DNA of 64,000 nt from Modestobacter caceresii. GTDB taxonomy: Bacteria; Actinomycetota; Actinomycetes; Mycobacteriales; Geodermatophilaceae. Positions 34,050-42,655 of the stretch are shown here, one piece after another. How positions within the stretch are numbered: the first letter of the stretch is position 1; the number at the start of each line of letters is the position of its first letter. Both the position numbers and the translations under genes were made by a program. The stretch spans positions 1-64,000 of the forward strand of contig NZ_JPMX01000042.1 of assembly GCF_000761485.1 (NCBI RefSeq), in the 5' to 3' direction. The notes below the pieces were generated by a model. It was given only the letters and a program-made list of their open reading frames with translations. It made no database searches and had not been told where the DNA came from.

Positions 34050-35741
34050 ATGAGCCACGACCACCACCACGACCACCCCCACCACCACGATCACGACCAC
34101 TCCCACGGTGAGGTCTCCGGCGTGGAGGGCACCTGGGCCGACCCGCAGGCCGACGACCCGTTGTCGGTCTCGCGGCGGGCCTTCCTCGTCACCACGGCCG
34201 TCGTCGCCGGTGCCGCCGCCGGGCTGGGCGGCGCCGTCTCCGGCGTCGGCCAGGGAGTCGCTGCCGCCGCGGGCGCGGGGACGACGACCAACGCGTGGAC
34301 CGGGCGGACCCGGTACTACGCCGGCGACCACCACATCCACACCAAGTACTCGCCCGACGCGCAGTACGACGTGGCGACCCAGGTCATCAAGGGCCGTCAG
34401 TACGGCCTGGACTGGATGGTCATCACCGACCACGGTGGCGTCGCCCACCAGAAGCTCTCGATCGACAAGATCACCCCGGAGATCGAGAAGGTCCGCCGGC
34501 AGTACGCGGGCACGATGATCTACCAGGGCCTGGAGTGGAACATCCCCGGCGCCGAGCACGCCACCGTCATGCTGCCCCCGGGCAACGCGACCGTCGACAT
34601 CCTCAAGGCGTTCGAGGCCGGCTACGACGGCAGCGCGCTGGCGGCCAAGGGCGTCACCGGCAACGTCGAGCCCTACGCCATCGAGGCGCTGAAGTACCTG
34701 GACAACCAGGTGCGCAACCGGCGCACCGAGATCGCGCTGATGTTCGCCAACCACCCCTCCCGGCAGGGCATCGACAGCCCGCACGAGCTCCGCAACTGGC
34801 GCGACGCGGCCCCGTCGGTCGCCGTCGGCATGGAGGGCGCGCCCGGTCACCAGGCCGCCGGCATCCCGGTCTCGCAGGGCGGTCCCGGCAGCGGCCGTGG
34901 CTACTACGACAACGCCGGCGCCCGTGCCGACCGGTTCCTGCCGTACCCGCCGGAGTCCTACCGCACCTTCGGTGGCTTCGACTGGATGACCGCCACCCTC
35001 GGCGGGCTCTGGGACTCGCTGCTGGCCGAGGGCAAGCCGTGGTGGGTCACCGCCACCTCGGACTCGCACCGGGTCTTCCGGGACACCCGGGTCCAGGGCC
35101 CGCTGGACTTCAACACCAACGGCACCAAGGGCGACGCCGTCGACACCGGCCGGCCGATCACCCAGTACGGCGACTTCTGGCCCGGCCAGTACAGCAGCAC
35201 CCTGGTGGGATCGGACTCCCGCTCCTACGTCGGGATCATGCAGGGCCTGCAGGCCGGCAAGGTCGTGGCCGTGCACGGCCGGATCATCGAGGGCCTGGAC
35301 GTGCGGGTCCGCTCGGCGAAGGACGGCGACCCGCAGGGTGCCACGCTCGGCGGCCGCACCTGGGTGCGCCGCGGCGGCAGCGTCACGGTGACCATCACGG
35401 TCAAGGTGGCCGGCGGCGCCAACGCCAACGGCGACGTGCCGAAGCTCGCCAAGGTCGACCTGATCAGCGGCCCGATCACCGGCGAGGCCAGCGACCGGGA
35501 CCGGTTCACCGCCCCGGAGACCACCGTGGCGAAGACCTTCGAGGTGGGCCGCGGCCGGGCCCAGTGGACGTTCGAGCACACGTTCACCAACGTCGAGCGG
35601 TCGTTCTACGTGCGCCTGCGCGGCAGCGACGGCAATCAGCTCGACAGCAACGGCAACCCGCTGATGGACGTCGTCGGGGACGCGAACCCGTGGGAGGACC
35701 TCTGGTTCTACGCCAACCCGGTGTTCGTCGACGCGATCTGA
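34050..35741 (+). CDS. Tat-exported PHP-domain phosphoesterase with a His-rich N-terminus
   Basis: This 563-residue protein starts with about 20 residues that are mostly His and Asp (MSHDHHHDHPHHHDHDHSHG), before a twin-arginine signal SRRAFLVTTAVVAGAAAG near residue 42. The mature part is a PHP-type metallo-hydrolase: GDHHIHTKYSPDA, MVITDHGG, FANHPSRQG and TATSDSHRVF supply the metal ligands. About 150 C-terminal residues form a beta-rich domain. The enzyme would fold with metal in the cytoplasm and be exported. The His-rich leader may load or sense metal. The substrate is unknown. The ATG at 34050 has GGGAG upstream; its stop overlaps the next gene's ATG by one base. Confidence 0.82.
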   Translation: MSHDHHHDHPHHHDHDHSHGEVSGVEGTWADPQADDPLSVSRRAFLVTTAVVAGAAAGLGGAVSGVGQGVAAAAGAGTTTNAWTGRTRYYAGDHHIHTKYSPDAQYDVATQVIKGRQYGLDWMVITDHGGVAHQKLSIDKITPEIEKVRRQYAGTMIYQGLEWNIPGAEHATVMLPPGNATVDILKAFEAGYDGSALAAKGVTGNVEPYAIEALKYLDNQVRNRRTEIALMFANHPSRQGIDSPHELRNWRDAAPSVAVGMEGAPGHQAAGIPVSQGGPGSGRGYYDNAGARADRFLPYPPESYRTFGGFDWMTATLGGLWDSLLAEGKPWWVTATSDSHRVFRDTRVQGPLDFNTNGTKGDAVDTGRPITQYGDFWPGQYSSTLVGSDSRSYVGIMQGLQAGKVVAVHGRIIEGLDVRVRSAKDGDPQGATLGGRTWVRRGGSVTVTITVKVAGGANANGDVPKLAKVDLISGPITGEASDRDRFTAPETTVAKTFEVGRGRAQWTFEHTFTNVERSFYVRLRGSDGNQLDSNGNPLMDVVGDANPWEDLWFYANPVFVDAI

Positions 35742-36337
35742 TGACCGCATCGCTGACGGCGGTCTGGTGGGGCGGGGCGCCGGCGGCCGACCGGGTCGCC
35801 GACGCCCACCTGCTGGCGGCGGTCGACGAGGCGCTGGCCGGCTCAGGGGCCGCGGCGGAGCTGGTCTGCACCCACGTGGACGGTTCCGCCCCGGCGCCCC
35901 GGGTCGGCGTCTCGATCCGGCTGACCGGGGAGCCGGCCGACCCGGCGGCGACCCGGTCGGTCCTGGCGAGGGCGTTGGCCGGCCCGGTCGTGGCCGGCGG
36001 CACCCACGACGCGGACGTCGCCGGCCCGGCCCGGACGGCGCTGGTCGAGGCCGCTGCCGGGGACGCCGGCCGGGCGGTCCGTTTCCCGGGGTCGGCGTCG
36101 GTCACCGGGCGGGTGCCCGTGGCCGACCTGATCGCCGCCACCGCGATCGAGCAGGTCGTCGGGATCGGCGTGGAGCCGGCCGGCACCGACGTCGTGGACA
36201 CCGGGCCGAACGGGTTCCTGCGGCCGCGGTTCTCCGGCGGCCGGCTCACCCTGCTGGTCGAGCGGGCCGCCGGGGGCGTGCTCCAGCCGTTCGAGATCGA
36301 GGACCCGCACCAGTGCTGCGAGGGCGGCGGGCACTGA
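35741..36337 (+). CDS. Hypothetical protein coupled to the PHP phosphoesterase
   Basis: This 198-residue protein is not recognised. Its ATG shares one base with the stop of the PHP gene, so the two are probably made together. It is rich in Ala and Gly, has no signal peptide, and ends with a Cys/His cluster (DPHQCCEGGGH) that could bind metal. The pairing with a His-rich metalloenzyme suggests a metal-handling or accessory role, which is conjecture. Confidence 0.7.
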   Translation: MTASLTAVWWGGAPAADRVADAHLLAAVDEALAGSGAAAELVCTHVDGSAPAPRVGVSIRLTGEPADPAATRSVLARALAGPVVAGGTHDADVAGPARTALVEAAAGDAGRAVRFPGSASVTGRVPVADLIAATAIEQVVGIGVEPAGTDVVDTGPNGFLRPRFSGGRLTLLVERAAGGVLQPFEIEDPHQCCEGGGH

Positions 36338-36342
36338 GCGAC

Positions 36343-36379
36343 CCGCGGGGGCAGGGACGGTCCGTCCCTGCCCCCGCGG
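36343..36379. terminator. Perfect hairpin terminator between convergent genes
   Basis: CCGCGGGGGCAGGGACGG (36343-36360) and its exact inverse (36362-36379) are separated by one base; the innermost pairs must open to form a loop. It sits between the stop at 36337 and the convergent stop at 36384 and can serve both strands. Confidence 0.8.
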
Positions 36380-36383
36380 ACGT

Positions 36384-36680
36384 TCAGACGGCGGAGACGG
36401 CGAAGCCGATCTCCTTGTCGGCGACGCACGCCGGGAAGGTCTCGAACACCCGGGCCCGCTCGGGGGAGTCGTGGTACGTCTCCTCCACCCGGCGGAACTC
36501 GTCCTGGTCGCCGTCGTGCGCGACGGCCCAGGTGAACGTCTGGTGCTCCTCGTCGGCCAGGGCGAACAGCACCCGGAACCCGTACTGCTCGCGCACCGGC
36601 AGCAGGGTCGGGAACCAGGCCAGGAAGTCGGCCATCCGGCCCGGCTCGAGCACGTATCGGCGCAGCTGCACGGTCTCCAT
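36384..36680 (-). CDS. NIPSNAP-like small protein
   Basis: This 98-residue dimeric alpha/beta-barrel protein resembles the NIPSNAP group: VQLRRYVLEPGRMADFLAWF at the start and VLFALADEEHQTFTWAV in the middle. The group has no firmly known biochemical role. The ATG at 36680 is the natural start. The VOC gene ends 30 bp upstream on the same strand. Confidence 0.7.
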   Translation of the reverse strand: METVQLRRYVLEPGRMADFLAWFPTLLPVREQYGFRVLFALADEEHQTFTWAVAHDGDQDEFRRVEETYHDSPERARVFETFPACVADKEIGFAVSAV

Positions 36681-36709
36681 GCCGTCATCCTGCCCGTCGG
36701 GCCGGCAGC

Positions 36710-37057
36710 TCAGGACGGTGGCGCGTAGAACTGCAGGTCGTTGCCCTCGGAGTCCCTGAACGGTGCGAGCCGGCCCCACGGGTGGTCGGCGATCCCGCCG
36801 AACTCCACGCCCTTGTCCTGCAGGGCGGCCACCTCGGCGTCCAGGTCGCCGTCGGGCTGGAAGGTGATCACCGCGCCGCCGCTGGCGGGCTGGGCGCTCT
36901 CCCGCGCGTTCAGCCCGATCATCAGGCCGTTGGCGTCGAACTCGCTCCAGTCCTCGGTGGTCTTCCCCTCGGACAGCCCCAGGGTGTCCCGGTAGAACGC
37001 CCGGGCCCGGTCCATGTCCGTCACCGGCACCCACACACTCGCCACGCCACTCGCCAC
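36710..37057 (-). CDS. VOC family (glyoxalase/bleomycin resistance-like) protein
   Basis: This 115-residue protein has a paired beta-alpha-beta-beta-beta fold of the vicinal oxygen chelate superfamily: VWVPVTDMDRARAFYRDTLG at the start and FRDSEGNDLQFYAPPS at the end. Members bind a metal and small organic ligands. GTG 37057 is chosen for the GAGGGAG site seven bases upstream. The function cannot be narrowed. Confidence 0.8.
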   Translation of the reverse strand: MASGVASVWVPVTDMDRARAFYRDTLGLSEGKTTEDWSEFDANGLMIGLNARESAQPASGGAVITFQPDGDLDAEVAALQDKGVEFGGIADHPWGRLAPFRDSEGNDLQFYAPPS

Positions 37058-37139
37058 GTCAGCACTCCCTCGTCCTCGATCGGTCGTGCCCGACCGGTGC
37101 CCCGCGCGGCGACCGGTCAACCCACGGCAGACTGTCGGC

Positions 37140-37613
37140 GTGCGCTCTCCGACCGATGGCTGGACGACCTGCGCCCTGGGCCACCGGCACTGGGGCCTGG
37201 CCGGCGCGGCCGGTCTGCTGCTGCACCGGCCCGGTGCCGACGGTGTCGAGGTGCTGCTCCAGCTGCGGGTGGAGTGGTCGCACCACGGCGGCACCTGGGG
37301 CACCCCGGGCGGCGCGCTGCACCCGCAGGAGTCCGCGGCCGACGGCGCGCTGCGCGAGGCGGGGGAGGAGCTCGGGCTGCGCCCTGTGGACGTCGTCCTC
37401 GGCGCGGAGTGGGTCGACGACCACGGCGGCTGGAGCTACACCACCGTGCTGGCCACGCCCGCCGGCGCGCTCGAGCCCGACGACCTGGCGCTGAACGAGG
37501 AGAGCGCCGGCGTCGGCTGGTTCGCCCTCGACGCGCTGCCCGTGCTCCACCCCGGGCTCGCCGCGACCCTGCCGGTGCTGGCGCGCGCGGTGACCGGCTC
37601 CGACGCCACATGA
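37140..37613 (+). CDS. Nudix hydrolase
   Basis: This 157-residue pyrophosphohydrolase acts on nucleoside diphosphate-linked substrates. The Nudix box is complete: GALHPQE, seven residues, then REAGEELGL, matching GX5EX7REUXEEXGU. It starts at a GTG without a strong ribosome binding site; a leaderless message is possible. It overlaps the following membrane gene by four bases (ATGA). Confidence 0.88.
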   Translation: MRSPTDGWTTCALGHRHWGLAGAAGLLLHRPGADGVEVLLQLRVEWSHHGGTWGTPGGALHPQESAADGALREAGEELGLRPVDVVLGAEWVDDHGGWSYTTVLATPAGALEPDDLALNEESAGVGWFALDALPVLHPGLAATLPVLARAVTGSDAT

Positions 37614-38281
37614 GCGGACGGCAGATCGCGCGGGGCTACTGGGCGGTGGTGGCACTCGTCGTCGGGGCGTGCCTGGCGACGTCCCTGGTGCGCACCGTGC
37701 TCGAGGCGGCGGGCGGCCGCACCACCACGGTGACAGAGGTGGTCCGGTGGCTGAGCCTGTTCACGGTCGGGAGCAACGTGCTGGTGCTGGCCGCTGCGAC
37801 GACCCTGGCGCTCGACCCGGTGCGCTCCGGCCGCCTCTGGCGGGTGCTGGTGCTCGACGCGCTGCTGGCCATCACGGTCACCGGGTTGGTCTTCTCGGTC
37901 CTGCTGTCGCCGACCGTCGACCCCACCGGCGTGACCGTGTGGACCAACCTCGTGCTGCACTACCTGGCACCGCTGGCCATGGTGGGCGGCTGGCTGGTCT
38001 TCGGGCCGCGGCCGCGGATCACCGGCGGCACGGTCGCCTGGGCGATGATCTTCCCGGTGGCCTGGATCGGCTGGACGATGTGGCACGGCGCGCAGAGCCG
38101 CTGGTACCCCTACTTCTTCCTCGACGCCCGCGACCTCGGCCTCGCGGTCGCGCTGCGGAACACCGCTCTCGTCGTGCTCCTGGCCCTGGTGTTCCTGCTG
38201 GTCTACTGGGCGGCCGACCGGTGGCTGCCGGCGACCGACGGCCGCCGACGGGAGCGCGAGGAGGCTGCCGCGCAGAGCTGA
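37610..38281 (+). CDS. Pr6Pr family integral membrane protein
   Basis: This 223-residue protein has six predicted helices and matches the Pr6Pr/FAR-17a-like group of actinobacterial membrane proteins (WLSLFTVGSNVLVLAAA, MVGGWLVFGPRPRI, YPYFFLD). Its function is unknown. It is translationally coupled to the Nudix gene. The C-terminus is charged and cytoplasmic. Confidence 0.75.
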   Translation: MSGRQIARGYWAVVALVVGACLATSLVRTVLEAAGGRTTTVTEVVRWLSLFTVGSNVLVLAAATTLALDPVRSGRLWRVLVLDALLAITVTGLVFSVLLSPTVDPTGVTVWTNLVLHYLAPLAMVGGWLVFGPRPRITGGTVAWAMIFPVAWIGWTMWHGAQSRWYPYFFLDARDLGLAVALRNTALVVLLALVFLLVYWAADRWLPATDGRRREREEAAAQS

Positions 38282-38325
38282 CCGTGGGCGGGCGCCCCCG
38301 GGGGCCACGCGGCCCGCGCGAGGGC

Positions 38326-39147
38326 TCAGCCCGGGGACACCGACACGGTGACCAGCCGGTGGTCGCCGAGCGGGAGCTGCCGCACCTCGGGGCGCTGCGG
38401 GTCCAGGCCGGCCGGGCCGAGCAGGTGGTCGAACTGCACCCGCGGCGCCGGGGCCGGATAGCTCGGCGCGCTGACCAGTCGCGTGGCGCCGAACACCCGC
38501 GCGGGCACCGGCCCCACCAGATTGAGGTCGCCGGCCAGCACCACCGGGCCGGGCAGCTCGGCGCACCACCGGCGCAGCCGGGTCAGCTGGCGCAGCGCGG
38601 TGTGCGGCGCGAAGGACAGGTGGGTGCAGACCACGGTGCAGTGCTCGAGCTCGGCGGCGATCGCCAGCCGCGGCTCGTCGGGGAACCACCACCGGCGGGT
38701 CTGCCCGGTGCGCGGGTCGGGCGCCCGCAGCGGCAGCCGGGCCCGGCCGGCGCCCAGCGCGAGCACCGACCAGCGGTGGACCGGCAGCCGACTGAACAGC
38801 GCTATCCCGTAGTGCGGGCCGGTCAGCGTCTCCCAGGACCCGCGGAGCACCGGCGGGTCGACCGGGGTCCAGCTGCGGAACGGGTCGGGGGTGCCGGCGA
38901 CGGCTGCGGCGAACCGCCACTCGGGCGCACCGAGCGCGGCGGCCACCTCGGCGGCCTGGTCGACACCGTGCGACCGGGGCTGGCCCACGTCGACCTCCTG
39001 GACGGCGAGGACGTCGACGTCCACCTCCGCCAGCGCGCCCCGCAGTGCCGCGGCGTCGAGCGAGCGACCGGCACCGTCCCGGCCGGAGGCGAGGTTCAAC
39101 GTCCCGATCCGGAGTTCCACACCTCCATCAGACCAGTCCGGGGCCAC
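38326..39147 (-). CDS. Endonuclease/exonuclease/phosphatase family protein
   Basis: This protein of about 273 residues has the EEP fold: RIGTLNLASGRDG at the start, DVLAVQEVDVGQPRSHGVDQ, VVCTHLSF, VVLAGDLNLVGP and FDHLLGP, with the final GDHRLVTV motif carrying the catalytic His. EEP enzymes cut phosphodiester bonds in nucleic acids or phospholipids. The start at GTG 39147 has GGAG five bases upstream; a GTG at 39120 would leave a 264-residue protein that begins right at the fold. It is divergent from the MenB gene. Confidence 0.8.
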   Translation of the reverse strand: MAPDWSDGGVELRIGTLNLASGRDGAGRSLDAAALRGALAEVDVDVLAVQEVDVGQPRSHGVDQAAEVAAALGAPEWRFAAAVAGTPDPFRSWTPVDPPVLRGSWETLTGPHYGIALFSRLPVHRWSVLALGAGRARLPLRAPDPRTGQTRRWWFPDEPRLAIAAELEHCTVVCTHLSFAPHTALRQLTRLRRWCAELPGPVVLAGDLNLVGPVPARVFGATRLVSAPSYPAPAPRVQFDHLLGPAGLDPQRPEVRQLPLGDHRLVTVSVSPG

Positions 39148-39244
39148 TCGTGCTCCGCTCACCCGGGCTGAGCAGAGCACGGGGCGGCGAGGAGACCCCG
39201 GCTCGGCGGAGCGGGGGCATCCTGCTGCGGCTAGGTTCGGGACC

Positions 39245-40135
39245 GTGAGTGCCCGCGCCGACGTCTCCGAGATCTTCGACCCCACCGCCTGGCGGCCGGT
39301 CGAGGGCTTCGAGCAGCTGACCGACGTCACCTACCACCGCGCCGTCGACGCCGGGGTGGTGCGGATCGCCCTCGACCGGCCCGAGGTGCGCAACGCCTTC
39401 CGGCCGCAGACGGTCGACCAGCTGCTCGCCGTCTTCGAGCACGCGCGGCTGGCCACCGACATCGGCTGCGTGCTGCTCACCGGCAACGGCCCCAGCGCCA
39501 AGGACGGCGGCTGGGCGTTCTGCTCCGGCGGGGACCAGCGGGTGCGCGGGAAGTACGGCTACGAGGCCGGCGACGGCGCGAACGGACGGCTGCACATCCT
39601 GGAGGTGCAGCGGCTGATCCGGTTCATGCCGAAGGTCGTCGTCTGCGTCGTCCCGGGCTGGGCGGCCGGTGGCGGGCACAGCCTGCACGTGGTCGCCGAC
39701 CTGACCCTGGCCAGCGCCGAGCACGCCCGGTTCAAGCAGACCGACGCCGACGTGGGCAGCTTCGACGGCGGGTTCGGCTCGGCGTACCTGGCCCGCCAGG
39801 TCGGGCAGAAGTTCGCCCGGGAGGTCTTCTTCCTCGGCGAGGAGTACTCCGCCGAGGAGGCGCACCGGATGGGCATGGTGAACCGGGTCGTGCCGCACGC
39901 CGAGCTGGAGGCCACCGCGCTGGACTGGGGACGCCGGATCGTGGCCAAGAGCCCGACCGCCCAGCGGATGCTCAAGTACTCGTTCAACCTGATCGACGAC
40001 GGGCTCGTCGGTCAGCAGCTGTTCGCCGGGGAGACCACCCGGCTGGCCTACATGGCCGAGGAGGCGGTGGAGGGTCGGGACTCGTTCCTGGAGAAGCGCC
40101 CGGCCGACTTCTCCCGCTTCCCATGGCACGCCTGA
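39245..40135 (+). CDS. menB: 1,4-dihydroxy-2-naphthoyl-CoA synthase (MenB)
   Basis: This 296-residue crotonase-fold enzyme closes the second ring of naphthoate in menaquinone synthesis. It contains the active-site features of MenB: CSGGDQRVRGKYGYE, VVPGWAAGGGHSLHVVADL and TDADVGSFDGGFGSAYLARQ. The C-terminus (SRFPWHA) is typical of the enzyme. No other men gene is in the window, so it is an isolated member of the pathway. GTG start at 39245. Confidence 0.93.
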   Translation: MSARADVSEIFDPTAWRPVEGFEQLTDVTYHRAVDAGVVRIALDRPEVRNAFRPQTVDQLLAVFEHARLATDIGCVLLTGNGPSAKDGGWAFCSGGDQRVRGKYGYEAGDGANGRLHILEVQRLIRFMPKVVVCVVPGWAAGGGHSLHVVADLTLASAEHARFKQTDADVGSFDGGFGSAYLARQVGQKFAREVFFLGEEYSAEEAHRMGMVNRVVPHAELEATALDWGRRIVAKSPTAQRMLKYSFNLIDDGLVGQQLFAGETTRLAYMAEEAVEGRDSFLEKRPADFSRFPWHA

Positions 40136-40150
40136 AGGAGGAGGACACGG

Positions 40151-40483
40151 ATGATCGTCGAGGTGATCGGGGGTGCCGACGAGGTGCCCGAGGTGCGGGT
40201 GGCCGACGTCGACGACCTGGCCCGGCTGCACCTGGCCGTCGGCGCGCTGACCGACGAGGACGTCGACCGGGCGCTGCGCGAGGCGGGCCTGGGCCGGCTG
40301 ACCGAGGGGGACACCGGCCTGCTCGACGTGGCGGCCCTGCGCGCCGCGGCCGAGCCGCAGGCGACCGCCGACGACTGGGCGCAGCGTTTCGACGGGATGG
40401 TGGAGCAGGCCGGCGCGAAGGGCTGGACGGCGGACGACGGGGCCAGCCTGCAGGTGCACGTGGAGCCCGCCGCGTCGGCCTGA
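40151..40483 (+). CDS. Hypothetical acidic protein downstream of menB
   Basis: This 110-residue protein is not recognised. It is acidic and mainly helical, without signal peptide or Cys. The ATG has a strong AAGGAGGAGG site upstream and lies 15 bp after the menB stop, so it is probably expressed with menB. A relation to menaquinone synthesis is possible but unsupported by the sequence itself. Confidence 0.7.
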   Translation: MIVEVIGGADEVPEVRVADVDDLARLHLAVGALTDEDVDRALREAGLGRLTEGDTGLLDVAALRAAAEPQATADDWAQRFDGMVEQAGAKGWTADDGASLQVHVEPAASA

Positions 40484-40540
40484 GGGCGCTCCCCGACCTG
40501 CCCGGCGACATGTGTTCTCGATTGGAGTCGCTCGGTTGTT

Positions 40541-40582
40541 GTGGTCACTCCACCTTCTTGGGCACGATTGCACGGTGACCAC
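40541..40582. promoter_or_regulatory. Possible autoregulatory inverted repeat at the TetR gene start
   Basis: GTGGTCAC (40541-40548) is the exact inverse of GTGACCAC (40575-40582), which includes the TetR start codon. The patch is less GC-rich than its surroundings. Arms and spacing suit a TetR-type operator, but an eight-base match may arise by chance. Confidence 0.3.
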
Positions 40583-41201
40583 GACCGACCTGCCTCCGCG
40601 ACCCGCCGGCGCCCGTCCTCCGGGGCGCCCACTGTCCTCGGAGCTGTCCGAGCAACTGGTGGCCGTGGCGGTGGAGATCCTCGCCGACGAGGGCTGGGGG
40701 AGGCTCAACAGCGACCGCGTGGCCGCGCGGGCCCGGGCCGGCAAGGCCGGCATCTACCGGCGGTGGCCCACGATGGCCGCACTGGCGCGGCACGCCCTGA
40801 GCACCGCGCCGCTGGTCGAGCTGCCCGCCGACTCCGGGTCGCTGCGCAGCGACCTCTGCGAGCTGCTGGCCCGCTGGACCCGGCCGCTGGACCGGGCGGA
40901 GCGAGCCGCCGCGAGCCTGGTCGGGGCAGCCCGGCACGACGACGACCTGCGCGCCGGCCTCGAGGAGGCGCTGGTGCGCCCGCTGGCCGGTGCGGTGCGC
41001 GAGCTCGCGGCGCGGGAGGCCGCCCGCGGGCGTGAACTGCCGCACCAGCGGGTCGCGCTGCTGGGGTCGGCGGTGCAGGCCCTGTGGTGGCAGCGCTACA
41101 CGGCCTTCGGTCCGGCGACGATGAGCACCGCGCAGGTCGAGCAGCTGGTCACCGACGTGCTGCTGCCGATCGTCGAGCTGGCGCAGCTGCCGCCCGGCTG
41201 A
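40575..41201 (+). CDS. TetR family regulator
   Basis: This 208-residue repressor-like protein has an N-terminal helix-turn-helix (EILADEGWGRLNSDRVAARA then GKAGIYRRWPTMAALARHAL) and a TetR_C ligand-binding domain. The ligand is unknown. GTG 40575 is chosen because upstream in-frame codons lie in the promoter region. It is convergent with a second TetR gene at 41287; the palindromic element at 41206 lies between. Confidence 0.87.
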   Translation: MTTTDLPPRPAGARPPGRPLSSELSEQLVAVAVEILADEGWGRLNSDRVAARARAGKAGIYRRWPTMAALARHALSTAPLVELPADSGSLRSDLCELLARWTRPLDRAERAAASLVGAARHDDDLRAGLEEALVRPLAGAVRELAAREAARGRELPHQRVALLGSAVQALWWQRYTAFGPATMSTAQVEQLVTDVLLPIVELAQLPPG

Positions 41202-41205
41202 GGGA

Positions 41206-41259
41206 GGGCCCCGTCCTCCTCATCCCTCGCGAGCTCGGGACGAGCCTCTGGACGGGGCC
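41206..41259. repeat. Intergenic palindromic element, copy 2 (54 bp)
   Basis: It starts GGGCCCCGTCC and ends GGACGGGGCC, with CTCGCGAGCTCG in the middle. It differs from the copy at 32080-32133 at five of 54 positions. It begins five bases after the stop at 41201 and lies between two convergent TetR genes, where it likely works as a two-way terminator. Confidence 0.8.
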
Positions 41260-41286
41260 GAGGGGCGGGGGCAGCGGAGTCCTCCT

Positions 41287-41961
41287 TCAGTCGATCCGCA
41301 CGTCCAGCTGCCGGGCGAGCCGGCGCACCCCGTCCTCGAGCATGGCGAGGGTGGCGGCGGTGGTCGCGTGCTCGGGTCCGTGCGCTGCGGCGCCGCGCTC
41401 CGTGCCGAGCACCTGGCGGCGGTTCGCGAGCACCAGCACCCGCCCGGCCACCAGGAACAGGTCGGCCGCCAGCCGGCTGAGCAGGTCGACCGAGGCGCCG
41501 TCCGGCTGCTCCGTCGCCGAGAGTGCCGTCGCCAGCGCAGCGGCCACCCGCACGCCGGCCTGCTCGACCAGCGTCCGCTCCCGTTCCTGCAGGCTGGCCG
41601 AGCACGCCAGGGCCTCCAGGTAGCTGCGGTGCTCCGGCTGCGCCTCCTGCTCCAGCAGCTGGTGGAGGTCGCTCTCCAGGTAGCTGCGCAGCGCGGCCAG
41701 CGGTCCGGTGCCCTGCGGCCGGGCCGTGACGGCGGCGGCGACCCCCTCGACCCAGGGCGTCCGGCCGTCGAAGAAGAGCGCGTCCTTGCTGTCGAAGTGG
41801 TTGAAGACGGTCTGCACCGCGACGTCGGCGGTCGCGGCGACGTCGGCGATGGTCACCGCGTCGAAGCTGCGCTCGGCGAACAGGCGCTGAGCCGCCGCGC
41901 GTATCTCCGCCCGGGTCTGCGCCTTGCGGCGCTCCCGGCGTCCTCCTGTCGCCGCGTCCAC
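41287..41961 (-). CDS. TetR family regulator
   Basis: This 224-residue regulator has an N-terminal helix-turn-helix (RAAAQRLFAERSFDAVTIAD, VQTVFNHFDSKDALFF) and a mostly helical ligand domain. The GTG at 41961 is chosen; the open frame continues upstream but without homology. A TACATT hexamer lies seven bases before this GTG on the minus strand, which fits a leaderless message. Ligand and targets are unknown. Confidence 0.87.
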   Translation of the reverse strand: MDAATGGRRERRKAQTRAEIRAAAQRLFAERSFDAVTIADVAATADVAVQTVFNHFDSKDALFFDGRTPWVEGVAAAVTARPQGTGPLAALRSYLESDLHQLLEQEAQPEHRSYLEALACSASLQERERTLVEQAGVRVAAALATALSATEQPDGASVDLLSRLAADLFLVAGRVLVLANRRQVLGTERGAAAHGPEHATTAATLAMLEDGVRRLARQLDVRID

Positions 41962-42002
41962 GGTCGACAATGTAGAGCGCAACTGACGCTCGCGATGCTG
42001 TG

Positions 42003-42524
42003 TCAGCCGGTCAGGGCCGTGTCCGCGGCGGCGCGCAGCCGGTCGTGCGCCGGTGCCCAGTCCGCCCACACCGCGTCGGCCCAGGCGCGCACCAGTGCCG
42101 GCAGGTCCACGACGTCCAGGTCGGCGGCCAGGTCCGCGACGGTCGTCGTCCAGCGCGCCGGTGCGGTCAGGTCACGGGGGGCGGCGTCGTCCACCCGGCT
42201 GCCGAGTGCGGCCGAGCGCGCGTGGTCGACGTTCCGCTCCAGCTCCAGGCAGAGCCGGACCGGTGCGGCGGCCGGTCCGCCGGGCACCAGGTGCTGGGCG
42301 TCGTAGGCGTCGGTGGACACCCGGAGCAGCGATGCGGCCCGCACGTCCTGTCCGGCCTCCTCGCGCAGGCCGCGCACGGTCACGGCGAACAGCCCGGCGC
42401 AGCTGGCCGAGGCGCCGGGGTGCGTGCCGACCAGGCCGGGGACGACGGCGAGCACCGCACCGCAGCCGGGACAGGCGGAGGTCTCCGGCGCCTGCTGGGG
42501 GCTCGGGGTGTCGGCGCCGGTCAC
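42003..42524 (-). CDS. DUF5946-like protein
   Basis: This 173-residue protein of unknown function resembles the DUF5946 group: CPGCGAVLAVV near the N-terminus followed by GASASCAGLFAVTV and a helical region ending in RAWADAVWADWAPAHDRL. The CPGC pair and the later Cys may bind zinc. The GTG at 42524 is a reasonable start. It stands between a TetR gene and the alcohol dehydrogenase and is divergent from the latter. Confidence 0.7.
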   Translation of the reverse strand: MTGADTPSPQQAPETSACPGCGAVLAVVPGLVGTHPGASASCAGLFAVTVRGLREEAGQDVRAASLLRVSTDAYDAQHLVPGGPAAAPVRLCLELERNVDHARSAALGSRVDDAAPRDLTAPARWTTTVADLAADLDVVDLPALVRAWADAVWADWAPAHDRLRAAADTALTG

Positions 42525-42655
42525 GACGGTCGATCGTGCCGTACGGGGACGGGCACCGCCGACCGGACGGGTGGCACTGGGTGCCACCCGACGGCGAGAG
42601 GTGACGCCGGACCCCCTAGCGTGGGCCAGGTCACGCTCGAGACAGGAGACGGTGG

